DNA of 64,000 bases, taken from NCBI GenBank assembly GCA_002691205.1, contig NZHD01000007.1, positions 1 through 64,000 on the forward strand, written 5' to 3'. The translations under genes and the position numbers were made by a program. Source of the stretch: Deltaproteobacteria bacterium. Its GTDB lineage: Bacteria > Myxococcota_A > UBA9160 > UBA4427. The notes beneath the pieces are model-generated. The model ran no database searches, was not told the DNA's origin, and saw only the letters and a list, made by a program, of their open reading frames with translations. Below, one piece after another: positions 19,892-28,222 of this stretch (position 1 is its first letter; every line of letters starts with the position of its first letter).

Positions 19892-20770
19892 ATGGCAATC
19901 CTGTGTGATCGAAATACGAAATTACTTATCCAAGGTGTGGGTCGAATGGGGCAGTTTCATGCGAAACTGTCTCTTGAATACGGAACCCAAGTGGTGGGTG
20001 GTGTGGCGCCTGGCAAAGGTGGACAGGAAAAGGAAGGTTTTCCGATCTTCGATACCGTGGCCGAAGCTGTTCGGGAGACGGGTGCAGATGCTTCGGTCAT
20101 TTTTGTGCCGCCTCCAGGTGCGGCGGACGCCATTCTTGAAGCGGCAGCGGCAGACCTTCGGTTGGCTGTTTGTATCACGGAGGGCATCCCGGTCTTGGAT
20201 ATGGCACGAGCCAAGAGCGCTTTGGCCGATTCGGACATGCGCTTGGTCGGTCCCAATTGCCCGGGGGTCGTGACGCCCGAGCAGTGCCGAATTGGCATTA
20301 TGCCGGCGGCCATTACGCGACCAGGTCCAGTGGGTGTGATCTCTCGGTCAGGCACATTGACCTATGAGGCGGTGGACCAGCTTTCACGATTGGGTATCGG
20401 TCAGTCGACCTGCGTCGGAATCGGCGGAGATCCTGTGATTGGAACAAGCTTTATTGATGCTCTGTCCTTGTTTGAAGCTGACCCCGAGACGAGCGCCGTC
20501 GTCATGATTGGGGAGATCGGTGGCTCTGCAGAGGAAGAAGCCGCCGAGTTTGTGAAATCGAATATGACGAAACCGGTTGCAGCTTTTATCGCAGGGCAGA
20601 ATGCGCCCCCCGGAAAGCGTATGGGGCATGCGGGCGCGATCATCGCAGGAGGCAAGGGCAAGGCCAGCGACAAGATTGCTGCGCTTGAGGCGAACGGTGT
20701 ATCCGTTGCGCCTTCTCCGGCCGATATCGGTTCGACTCTCGCCCAGGCTGCTCCCGACCTCTTGGGATAG
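19892..20770 (+). CDS. sucD: Succinyl-CoA synthetase alpha subunit
   Basis: Carries the CoA-binding Rossmann domain ([18 protein letters not shown], about residues 13-30) and the phosphohistidine loop. The active-site His sits in [16 protein letters not shown] near residue 246. [11 protein letters not shown] and [12 protein letters not shown] are also canonical. At the end of the cluster the message runs into a strong hairpin 17 bases past the stop. The gene converges on korB, so both halves of the 2-oxoglutarate to succinate step sit face to face. Confidence 0.96.
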   Translation: MAILCDRNTKLLIQGVGRMGQFHAKLSLEYGTQVVGGVAPGKGGQEKEGFPIFDTVAEAVRETGADASVIFVPPPGAADAILEAAAADLRLAVCITEGIPVLDMARAKSALADSDMRLVGPNCPGVVTPEQCRIGIMPAAITRPGPVGVISRSGTLTYEAVDQLSRLGIGQSTCVGIGGDPVIGTSFIDALSLFEADPETSAVVMIGEIGGSAEEEAAEFVKSNMTKPVAAFIAGQNAPPGKRMGHAGAIIAGGKGKASDKIAALEANGVSVAPSPADIGSTLAQAAPDLLG

Positions 20771-20787
20771 TCATGATGGAGATCAGG

Positions 20788-20816
20788 GGTTGGAGTTCGT
20801 CGGAACTCCAACCTTT
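20788..20816 (+). terminator. Hairpin terminator after sucD
   Basis: Perfect 11-base stem GGTTGGAGTTC / GAACTCCAACC with a GTCG tetraloop, followed by TTT. The U-tract is short, so efficiency is uncertain, but the stem is the strongest between the two convergent operons. On the opposite strand no T-run follows, so it suits sucD rather than korB. Confidence 0.7.
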
Positions 20817-20868
20817 GAACGTTCCCTTGCTTCTTCTTTAACGCCTAGGGAGAGAGTGGGGCTTTTCG

Positions 20869-21897
20869 TTAGCTCACGGTCCAGGTGTCGCCCGAGTGGA
20901 GAAGGGCGTGTAGGTCGCCTGCGCCTTTTTGGTCGACGGCTTCTTTGATTTGATCTTCCAAGAGTTCTTCATAGCAAGTCTTCTCGACCTCTCGAATCAC
21001 ACCGACAGGAAGCGGAAAATCAGGTCGGGTGAGGGTGGCCAAGGCCGAAGCGTACGAAGGCGTCTCTAGCTTTTCGTCGTGGATGACAACGCCTCGTTCT
21101 TTTGGATCGTCGTCGTCAGCTAGGTCGATGACTTGGGGTCGCCCATCTTGCATCAGAATGCCTTTGCGCTCGCCCTCGGAGCCAAAGACCAGCGGCTCAC
21201 CGTGTTCAAGCACCAAGGTATTTTTGGCGCGCGTTTTTCGGTCCTCTACGTCCTCCCAGATGCCATCGTTAAACACAGGACAGTTTTGGAGGATCTCGAT
21301 GAAGGAAGTGCCCTTGTGGTCATGGGCCCGCTTCAGTACTTGCTGCATGTGCTTTGCGTCCACATCAATGGTTCGCGCAACGAAGGTCGCTCCGCATCCA
21401 AGCGCGTACGAAATCGGGTCGACAGGGTGGTCGATGGAGCCTTGAGGAGAGGATTTGCTTCGCATTCCTAGGGCTGAAGTGGGTGAGTACTGTCCTTTGG
21501 TCAAGCCATAGACTTGATTGTTGAAGAGCAGGATCTGGATATCAAGATTTCGACGAATCGTATGGAGGAGATGATTGCCTCCAATGGAGAGACCGTCGCC
21601 GTCTCCTGTGACAACCCATACAGAAAGATTTGGATTGGCCGCTTTCGCTCCAGTCGCAAAGGCGGGGGCTCGTCCGTGGATGGTATGGAAGCCATAGGTA
21701 TCCATGTAGTAGGGGAACCGGCTTGAGCACCCGATGCCAGAGATAAAAACGATATTTTCACGAGGAACACCGAGTTCAGGCATCACGCGTTGAACATTGG
21801 CCAGAATTGAGTAGTCGCCGCATCCGGGGCACCACCGAACTTCTTGATCCGCGACGAAGTCTTTACGAGTGAGTTTGGGGGCAACTTCAGCAGCCAT
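20869..21897 (-). CDS. korB: 2-oxoglutarate:ferredoxin oxidoreductase beta subunit
   Basis: TPP-binding subunit that decarboxylates 2-oxoglutarate (or another 2-oxoacid) and passes electrons to ferredoxin. N-terminal RWCPGCGDYSIL, GIGCSSRFPYYMDTYGFHTI and HGRAPAFATG are typical, and the TPP motif is GDGDGLSIGGNHLLHTIRRN to LLFNN. At 342 residues it resembles the two-subunit KorAB of mycobacteria and many deltaproteobacteria. Its ATG overlaps the korA stop by one base (TAATG). The opposing sucCD supports 2-oxoglutarate as substrate; substrate choice is not provable from motifs alone. Confidence 0.9.
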   Translation of the reverse strand: MAAEVAPKLTRKDFVADQEVRWCPGCGDYSILANVQRVMPELGVPRENIVFISGIGCSSRFPYYMDTYGFHTIHGRAPAFATGAKAANPNLSVWVVTGDGDGLSIGGNHLLHTIRRNLDIQILLFNNQVYGLTKGQYSPTSALGMRSKSSPQGSIDHPVDPISYALGCGATFVARTIDVDAKHMQQVLKRAHDHKGTSFIEILQNCPVFNDGIWEDVEDRKTRAKNTLVLEHGEPLVFGSEGERKGILMQDGRPQVIDLADDDDPKERGVVIHDEKLETPSYASALATLTRPDFPLPVGVIREVEKTCYEELLEDQIKEAVDQKGAGDLHALLHSGDTWTVS

Positions 21898-23801
21898 TAG
21901 GACTTCTCCGTGAGGAACGAGTCAATTCGCTCCCGAATTTCTTGAACTTTAAAGGGTTGGCCCGCCACTTTTGAGAACGACTGAACGTCCACCAAAAATC
22001 GACTTCGTAGAAGCATGGCGAGCTGACCTTCGTTGAGTTCGGGACAAAGGACGTGTTTAAAGCTGGTTAAGACTTCTTTGAGGTTGGATGGGAATGGATT
22101 GAGATGCCGGATGTACGCTTGAGAGACCGATAACCCGTCCTCTCGAGCGCTTTCCACAGCGGCTGTAATGGCTCCTCGTGTGCCGCCCCAACCGATGACA
22201 AGGAGCTCTCCGCTGTCGGGACCTTCTACTTCAAGGGGCGGAATGTCTTCGGCGATTCGGGCGACTTTCGCGGCCCGCAGGTCGACCATGCGTTGATGGT
22301 TCTCCGCGGTATAAACCACATTTCCGCTGATGTCTTCTTTGGTGAGTCCACCGATTCGATGTTCCAAGCCTGGCGTGCCCGGGATGGCCCACGGCCTTGC
22401 GAGTGTGGCTGGATCTCTTCGGTAGGGCTCGAATTCCGTATCCGCCCCCATCGTCTCGCGACCGGCAAAGTTTACAGTGCTTCTTGGAAGTGAGTCGACA
22501 TCTGGGATTTTCCAGGGCTCTGCACTGTTCGCAAGGTAGCCATCGGAGAGAACTACGACGGGCGTCATGTATTTTGTTGCGATGTGGAAGGCTTCAAGGA
22601 CGATGTGGAAACAATCACCGGGTGTGCTGGCCGCGAGAACGGGCACAGGGCTTTGAGAATGTCGCCCAAAGAGAACGGCGAGGAGGTCCCCTTGTTCTGT
22701 TTTCGTGGGTGACCCCGTAGCTGGACCTGCACGCTGTACGTTGATCGCCACCAAAGGCAACTCGACCATCACAGCCAGGCCTAGAGCCTCTTGCTTCAGT
22801 ATAAATCCCGGTCCACTTGAGATCGTGACACCGAGCTGGCCGGCGAAAGCGGCTCCAATGGTGGAACTGACCGCGGCCATTTCGTCTTCCGCTTGAAACG
22901 TCTTGATTCCAAATTCATGATGTCGAGAGACTTCATGAAGAACATCACTGGCGGGCGTAATGGGGTAAGCACCCAGAAAGACAGGCATGGATAACTGCTT
23001 GCCTGCAGCCAAAATTCCCCATGCGAGGGCAGAGTTGCCCGTGATGTTTCGATAGGTTCCAGCCTCGATTTTTGCGGATGGGATTGTGTAATGAACGGGG
23101 AAGAGTTCTGTGGTCTCGCCGAAAGCAAAGCCGGCTCGCAGCGTCGTCAGGTTCGCTTGGAGAACATCGCCTTTAAATTTCCCCGCAAGCCAGCGCTCGG
23201 TCGCTTCAGTAGGTCGGCAATACAGCCAGCAGAGAAGGCCTAGGGCAAAGAAATTTTTACACCGGTCGGCTTCTCGCTGAGAGAGGGAAAGGCCCTGGAG
23301 AGCCTCTCGGTTGAGTCGCGTCAGCGGGATCTCGACGAGGGCGTAGCGTGTTTTGAGCTCCTCTCTTGGATCCTCTTCGTAGCCTGCGCGGGTGAGTGCT
23401 TTTTGGGTGAAGGCGTCGCTGTTGATGACAACCATGCCCTGTGAACGAACATCTTCCAGGTTGGCACGAAGTGCGGCTGGATTGAAGGCAATGAGAAGGT
23501 CGACTCGATCCGCGGGTGTGTGAATGTCATGGGAAGAAAAATGAATCTGAAAACCGGAGACGCCTGCCATGGTGCCCGCCGGCGCACGGATTTCAGCCGG
23601 GAAGTCAGGAAATGTGGAAAGGTCATTTCCAGCCATGGCTGTCTCATCGGTGAACTTAGTTCCCGTGAGCTGCATTCCATCGCCTGAGTCTCCGGCAAAA
23701 CGGATCGCGACATCATCAATTTCGGTCGTGGGCTTCAAGTCGGTCTTCCCATCACTGTCCCCAGAGGTTGGGCCTTGGGGTTCGCTGGTCTTGCTGGACA
23801 T
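21897..23801 (-). CDS. korA: 2-oxoglutarate:ferredoxin oxidoreductase alpha subunit (gamma-alpha fusion)
   Basis: 634-residue fusion of the gamma and alpha domains. A ~25-residue polar N-terminal tail precedes the gamma domain (about 30-210; AIRFAGDSGDGMQLTGTKFT). The alpha domain starts near 255 (GNSALAWGILAAGKQL, GAYPITPASDVLHEVSRH, TISSGPGFILKQEALGLAVM). The C-terminal domain has LLVIGWGGTRGAITAAVESA. No ferredoxin domain and no CxxC cluster motifs were seen, as in mycobacterial KorA. With KorB it replaces the NAD-linked 2-oxoglutarate dehydrogenase complex, at least potentially. Confidence 0.9.
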   Translation of the reverse strand: MSSKTSEPQGPTSGDSDGKTDLKPTTEIDDVAIRFAGDSGDGMQLTGTKFTDETAMAGNDLSTFPDFPAEIRAPAGTMAGVSGFQIHFSSHDIHTPADRVDLLIAFNPAALRANLEDVRSQGMVVINSDAFTQKALTRAGYEEDPREELKTRYALVEIPLTRLNREALQGLSLSQREADRCKNFFALGLLCWLYCRPTEATERWLAGKFKGDVLQANLTTLRAGFAFGETTELFPVHYTIPSAKIEAGTYRNITGNSALAWGILAAGKQLSMPVFLGAYPITPASDVLHEVSRHHEFGIKTFQAEDEMAAVSSTIGAAFAGQLGVTISSGPGFILKQEALGLAVMVELPLVAINVQRAGPATGSPTKTEQGDLLAVLFGRHSQSPVPVLAASTPGDCFHIVLEAFHIATKYMTPVVVLSDGYLANSAEPWKIPDVDSLPRSTVNFAGRETMGADTEFEPYRRDPATLARPWAIPGTPGLEHRIGGLTKEDISGNVVYTAENHQRMVDLRAAKVARIAEDIPPLEVEGPDSGELLVIGWGGTRGAITAAVESAREDGLSVSQAYIRHLNPFPSNLKEVLTSFKHVLCPELNEGQLAMLLRSRFLVDVQSFSKVAGQPFKVQEIRERIDSFLTEKS

Positions 23802-23944
23802 TTTAAAAGTCTCCGTCGGAGCCCGGGCTCCGATGGGTCTGTTTGATCTGATTCAGCTTAAATTTGAACGCCGGGAAGGCAATTTATCGCTTCATCCTCG
23901 CTGCGTACTGGCGCTTGCCAGAGACAGGCGAAGTGTATCCTGAG

Positions 23945-24376
23945 ATGCCGAAGTGGAAAGCCCCCGGAGGCGATTGTCGACCGCTTTCTTTAGGGGATTC
24001 TTTGAGCTGGAGTCGAGTTGAGCCTTGGTTTCAGGATCAAGCAAAGAGTCTCAAGGCTTTGGGACTTAAACCCGATAAAACGAGCATGGCTTTTGAAACG
24101 ACAGAGCAAGAGAATCAACAACCGATTGGAGAAGCTGGGGCCCCTTTTGCGCTTGAGGGTGCGCCTTTGGTCGTGTCGAAGGGCGGCGTCCGGCCTCCAT
24201 CGAGTGAGGTCTTGAGCCGCTTCCGACTTCAAGGCGAGTCGGCCTCAGCAGGCAGTCCCCAAGGGGCCAGGAGGGCTAAGCCTTTGGCTCGCATCGATCT
24301 GCAGTCCAGACGAGACCCGGGCGGGAGTCCGCAGGAGACGAGATTCCTCTTGATGCGGTTGCGGGCTGATTTCTAG
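23945..24376 (+). CDS. Hypothetical protein, unrecognised
   Basis: Open frame of 143 residues from this ATG (a TTG 81 bases upstream would lengthen it). No family recognised. The middle is Ser/Pro/Gly-rich and low in hydrophobics (EVLSRFRLQGESASAGS). The end is basic (RIDLQSRRDPGGSPQETRF). No signal peptide or membrane segment. Codon choice looks like neighbouring genes, but no good Shine-Dalgarno precedes the start. It lies between divergent korA and the TPR lipoprotein gene, 24 bases before the latter. It may be a real gene or chance open frame. Confidence 0.4.
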   Translation: MPKWKAPGGDCRPLSLGDSLSWSRVEPWFQDQAKSLKALGLKPDKTSMAFETTEQENQQPIGEAGAPFALEGAPLVVSKGGVRPPSSEVLSRFRLQGESASAGSPQGARRAKPLARIDLQSRRDPGGSPQETRFLLMRLRADF

Positions 24377-24400
24377 CCAAGTTGCTCTAAAAGGAAAAAA

Positions 24401-25243
24401 ATGAATAATATCAATAACTTGAATAAATATTTTCGGACGAAAACCCCTGATTCGAAGGGCTTCGCGGTCTTCGTTGTGATTCTGGTGGGTGCTCTCGGTT
24501 TAGGTTGCATGACTTCGGGGCCGGCCCCTTATGAGCCCAACGAGAAACGCTTAGCGGCTTCCGTTCGGGACGTCGGGATCGATCTCCTTAACCAAGGTCG
24601 AACCGCAATGGCGATTCGCAAATTACAGGAAGCGAACGCTCGGGATCCTGAAGACCCGATTACATATCTCTCCCTCGGAGAGGCATATCGGCGCAAGGGG
24701 CTCCTGGATAAGGCCAAGGAAAATCTGTTGATATCGCTGGAATTGAATCAGGATTCCCAGGATTACAACCACCAAGAAACCCGTCTTAATTTGTCGGCCT
24801 TGTACATCCAATTGGGTCAATATGAGTTGGCTCGGAGGGAGTGTGAGAAGTTGGTCGCTGATCCTACGTTTTCAACGCCCTGGCGGGCATTAACAAATCA
24901 GGGTTGGGCCGATTACAAGCTTGGAGCTTTCGACCGCGCTCGAGTGAGTTTTGAGGAGGCGCTTGAGTTTTATCCCCGGTACGCACCGGCTCATTTGAAC
25001 CTCGGAATGCTCGATCAGCGGGAGCAGCATTGGCTGGCCGCGATCAGGCACTATCAGCAAGCCGCTGAATCTAACCGTATGGGGCCTGATGCCATTGCGG
25101 AAGCTAATTTTCATATCGCTGAAATTTACGTGTCAATGGGTGAGCGAGATCAGGCGATCTCTCATTTTGATCTGGCGCTTCAAGGATCTCCCTATGGCCA
25201 ATGGGGTGAACAATCCCAATCATATCTGGAGCTCCTTCGTTAG
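24401..25243 (+). CDS. PilF/PilW-like TPR lipoprotein
   Basis: 280 residues with a long N-terminal stretch, a hydrophobic segment and a lipobox LGLGC (Cys36). The mature part is tetratricopeptide repeats: RDVGIDLLNQGRTAMAIRK, TYLSLGEAYRRKGLLDKAKE, LNLSALYIQLGQYELARRE, GWADYKLGAFDRARVSFEE, LNLGMLDQREQHWLAAIRH, FHIAEIYVSMGERDQAISH. This layout matches PilF/PilW pilotins, outer-membrane lipoproteins needed for PilQ secretin assembly. A RodZ-like gene follows, the same neighbour pilF has in gammaproteobacteria. Other pil genes lie 10 kb away. AAGG-A-rich ribosome site ahead of the ATG. Confidence 0.75.
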   Translation: MNNINNLNKYFRTKTPDSKGFAVFVVILVGALGLGCMTSGPAPYEPNEKRLAASVRDVGIDLLNQGRTAMAIRKLQEANARDPEDPITYLSLGEAYRRKGLLDKAKENLLISLELNQDSQDYNHQETRLNLSALYIQLGQYELARRECEKLVADPTFSTPWRALTNQGWADYKLGAFDRARVSFEEALEFYPRYAPAHLNLGMLDQREQHWLAAIRHYQQAAESNRMGPDAIAEANFHIAEIYVSMGERDQAISHFDLALQGSPYGQWGEQSQSYLELLR

Positions 25244-25305
25244 AATCTGGCCCCGAAGCGTTTTCCTCGCTCAGTGCATCGTGGAAAGCGTTGGAGGAGC
25301 TAGGT

Positions 25306-25920
25306 TTGGACGACTCGGAACAAAATCATAGGCGACGCGGGCTCTTACGCGCTGACGAGGATTCTAAACCCGAAAAGGCGACGAGCTCGATTCCAAAAGC
25401 GAGTTTGATTGGCGCTTATTTGAAAGGCCAGAGAGAGCTTCGTGGAGTCTCCATCGATGAGTTGGGGGCCTTGACGCGGATCCCGATTCGCTCGCTCCAG
25501 AGGCTTGAGGATGGCCATTTTGACGGCGAAGTGGATGGCTTTTCTCGGGGCTTTGTTCGGACAGTCGCCCTAGGTCTGGGGCTGGATGCCGATGATACGG
25601 TGGCGCGGATGCTCCCCGAGCCCGTACGCGATGAGCGTGTTTTGTTTAAACTTTCAAAACGCTGGCCTTGGGCTCTGCTGAGTTTGGTTCTCGTGATGGC
25701 CTTTTTTTTGCTTTTTTGGGCCGTCAAAGAGTGGCCGCAGAAAGAGGCTCATTGGCCGCGCGGTGAGCTAGATGAAACCGTTCAGCGTAGGGATCCTGTC
25801 CGCGATCTGGCCGCGGCTCAAGGGGGTCTGAAATCATTGGATTCGCGGAGCCATTCCGTCTCCTTGGACGATGGTGACCTGGAAAGGGAAAGTGAGTCAC
25901 CAAAGACGAGTCCGCCCTGA
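25306..25920 (+). CDS. RodZ-like helix-turn-helix membrane protein
   Basis: Cytoplasmic HTH_25 domain (about residues 30-105; LKGQRELRGVSIDELGALT ... RSLQRLEDGHF) with a single transmembrane segment near 120-140 (WALLSLVLVMAFFLLFWAV) and a polar periplasmic tail of ~65 residues. RodZ couples MreB to the cell-wall elongation machine. The usual periplasmic DUF4115 domain is absent, so this is a short form. A TTG start is chosen because GGAGGAG lies six bases ahead; an earlier in-frame TTG would place that site inside the gene. Located between the PilF-like gene and recO. Confidence 0.78.
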   Translation: MDDSEQNHRRRGLLRADEDSKPEKATSSIPKASLIGAYLKGQRELRGVSIDELGALTRIPIRSLQRLEDGHFDGEVDGFSRGFVRTVALGLGLDADDTVARMLPEPVRDERVLFKLSKRWPWALLSLVLVMAFFLLFWAVKEWPQKEAHWPRGELDETVQRRDPVRDLAAAQGGLKSLDSRSHSVSLDDGDLERESESPKTSPP

Positions 25921-25937
25921 GGCCCTAGACTCTGGCC

Positions 25938-26711
25938 ATGGCCAGTCTGGAAGGAGAAGCGATCGTTTTAAGAGTCGTTGAATACGGCGAGTCGGATCTA
26001 GTCGCTCATCTCCTAATGCCTGAAATCGGGCGATTAACAGTGATCGCCAAGCATGCGCGAAAGAGTCGTCGTCGATTTCCCGGGTCATTGGATATTTTTA
26101 ATCATCTGACGGTCAGAATATCGCGTCGGCGTCAGAGCGATTTAGGCTTTCTCGAGCAGGCGATTCTGCGCTCGCCTTTTCTCAATCTCCGGCACGGCGT
26201 TCGGCACTACGCCCTCGCCAGTTATCTCGTCGAGCTGCTTGACCGGATGGCGCCTGAGGCGGGGGTCGCGCCCGACATGGATCGCCTTTTTGACTTTGCT
26301 TTATCGGCCCTCGGGGTGATTGGGGAACTTGAGCCGGACCTAAAGCTTCGTTGTTTCATGGAATTAAAGGCGTTTGATGCTTTGGGCCTTAGGCCTGAAC
26401 TTGAGCAGTGCGTTCGATGCGGGGATCCTCCTCGTGGACCCAAGGTGGGCTTTTCGGTTCCGGAGGGCGGGGTCCTTTGCGGCGTACACAGTCTGGCCGG
26501 GGGGAGCAACTTACTCTCGGTTCATCTCGGGACTTTACGGGTTCTGCGTCAGGCTCTGATTTACGATCTGAAGCACCTAGGGCGCCTAGGCTTGAGTGGA
26601 GAAGCCCTCGCCGAGGCGAGCAATGTCGTTTTTCGCTTTCAGAGATTCCATTTGGGGTTTGAATTAAAAAGTGAACGTTTTCTAGAAGAAAGCCTCAGGG
26701 GAGTCGCTTGA
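25938..26711 (+). CDS. recO: DNA repair protein RecO
   Basis: Recombination mediator that helps RecF/RecR load RecA on gapped DNA. The N-terminal OB fold (GEAIVLRVVEYGESDLVAHLLMP, about 5-80) is followed by the helical domain. The zinc site is present as CVRCGD...LCGVH, with His in place of the last Cys of the usual four. Length (257) is normal. GGAAGGAG surrounds the region just after the ATG, and the upstream site is weak. 17 bases after the RodZ-like gene. Confidence 0.88.
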   Translation: MASLEGEAIVLRVVEYGESDLVAHLLMPEIGRLTVIAKHARKSRRRFPGSLDIFNHLTVRISRRRQSDLGFLEQAILRSPFLNLRHGVRHYALASYLVELLDRMAPEAGVAPDMDRLFDFALSALGVIGELEPDLKLRCFMELKAFDALGLRPELEQCVRCGDPPRGPKVGFSVPEGGVLCGVHSLAGGSNLLSVHLGTLRVLRQALIYDLKHLGRLGLSGEALAEASNVVFRFQRFHLGFELKSERFLEESLRGVA

Positions 26712-26845
26712 CACCAGCGGCTGCATGGGTGGATACTCCGCCCGGAGCTCTTGCCCTCCGAGCCAGAATGAGTGACGCGTTCATAAATGATGCACCTATC
26801 GATGGTCGATTTTGTTCGGCCACGAGCAAATAGACGAAAAGAGAT

Positions 26846-28222
26846 ATGTCCGAGCAATCCAAAGACGATCTAGAAAACCAAGCCGAAGACTCTGAGCGTC
26901 ACCCCCTTTCGATGGAGACCCTCGTCGCTTTTTGTGCGAGTCGCGGATTTATGTTCCCTTCAAGCGAAATTTATGGGGGAATCAATGGGTTCTGGGATTA
27001 TGGACCTCTGGGTGTTGAATTAAAGAACAACCTCAAGGCGGTTTGGTGGCAGAGGATGGTTCGAGAACGGACTGATGTGGTGGGCATTGACAGTGCGATT
27101 ATCAGTCACGCTCGGACTTGGGAAGCATCTGGACATGTCGAACATTTCAGCGACCCCATGGTGGACTGTCGGCGTTGCAAGAAACGTTTTAGAGCCGATC
27201 AGCTTCCTGACGACTTCTGTTCAGAGACGGTCAAGAAAGATGCAGACCGTTCCTGTGATTTTACCGAGGCACGCGACTTTAATCTCATGCTTCAGACGGA
27301 AGTGGGTGCATCTGCGGACGGTCGGGCCGTAGCTTATCTTCGGCCCGAAACGTGTCAGCCGATTTTTACTGATTTTAAGCGTGTTCGAGAGTCGGCCCGT
27401 CAGAAGGTTCCGTTCGGAATCGCACAGACAGGAAAAGCTTTTCGAAACGAGATCACTCCTCGGAACTTTACTTTCCGATCGCGAGAATTTGAACAAGCTG
27501 AGATGGAGTTCTTTTGTCACCCGTCTGAGCGTGAAGCTTGGTATGAACGTTGGAGAACCGAGAGGGTTCGCTTTCATCGTGATCTTGGCTTTGAGGAATC
27601 GAACATTCGGATGCGCCCTCACGCCGACGATGAATTGGCTCACTATGCAAATGCGGCGGAGGACGTGGAGTTCCGGTTTCCGTTTGGTTGGCAAGAAATT
27701 GAAGGTGTTCACGATCGAGGAGATTGGGACTTGTCTCGGCACAGTGAATTTTCCGGCAAAGACTTGATTGTGACAGATGAGGAGACGAAAGAGCGATTTA
27801 CCCCAATGGTGATCGAAACGTCCATGGGAGTGGATCGAACGTGTCTCGCTCTTCTGGTCAATGCGTATTGCGAAGAGTCTCTGGAGGGTGGAGAGACCCG
27901 GACAGTCATGCGAATCGCGCCAGCCTTGGCGCCAGTGAAGGTGGCCGTCCTGCCATTGTCGAAGAAGTTGTCTGAACCTGCTCGAGCTCTGCATTCCGAC
28001 TTGGCTCGACACGTCAACGCCTTTTACGATGAATCGGGAAATATTGGTCGGAGATATCGCAGGCAGGATGAAATCGGGACGCCTTTTTGTGTCACCGTAG
28101 ATTTTGACTCGCTCGATGATAGTCAGGTCACGATCCGGAATCGAGATGACATGAGCCAAGAGCGGGTCTCGATGGATGGCTTGGGTGCTTGGATTCGAGA
28201 CAGAGTAGGGACAGCTCTTTGA
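26846..28222 (+). CDS. glyQS: Glycyl-tRNA synthetase (single-chain, homodimeric type)
   Basis: Class IIa synthetase that charges tRNA-Gly; the eukaryote/Thermus-like single-chain type, not the alpha2beta2 GlyQ/GlyS form. Visible: FMFPSSEIYGGINGFWDYGP, a zinc-type insertion CRRCKKRFRADQL, YLRPETCQPIF, motif 2 FGIAQTGKAFRNEITPRNF, motif 3 MVIETSMGVDRT, and the anticodon domain PVKVAVLPLSKK. 458 residues. Its stop overlaps the TTG of ppdK (TTGA). The glycyl-tRNA synthetase-ppdK neighbourhood is common in deltaproteobacteria. Confidence 0.95.
   Translation: MSEQSKDDLENQAEDSERHPLSMETLVAFCASRGFMFPSSEIYGGINGFWDYGPLGVELKNNLKAVWWQRMVRERTDVVGIDSAIISHARTWEASGHVEHFSDPMVDCRRCKKRFRADQLPDDFCSETVKKDADRSCDFTEARDFNLMLQTEVGASADGRAVAYLRPETCQPIFTDFKRVRESARQKVPFGIAQTGKAFRNEITPRNFTFRSREFEQAEMEFFCHPSEREAWYERWRTERVRFHRDLGFEESNIRMRPHADDELAHYANAAEDVEFRFPFGWQEIEGVHDRGDWDLSRHSEFSGKDLIVTDEETKERFTPMVIETSMGVDRTCLALLVNAYCEESLEGGETRTVMRIAPALAPVKVAVLPLSKKLSEPARALHSDLARHVNAFYDESGNIGRRYRRQDEIGTPFCVTVDFDSLDDSQVTIRNRDDMSQERVSMDGLGAWIRDRVGTAL

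Noticed and set aside
27221-28159. 312-residue open frame on the minus strand over the glycyl-tRNA synthetase gene
   Set aside because: Fully antisense to a well-conserved synthetase, no ribosome site, no recognisable motifs; a shadow of the codon pattern.
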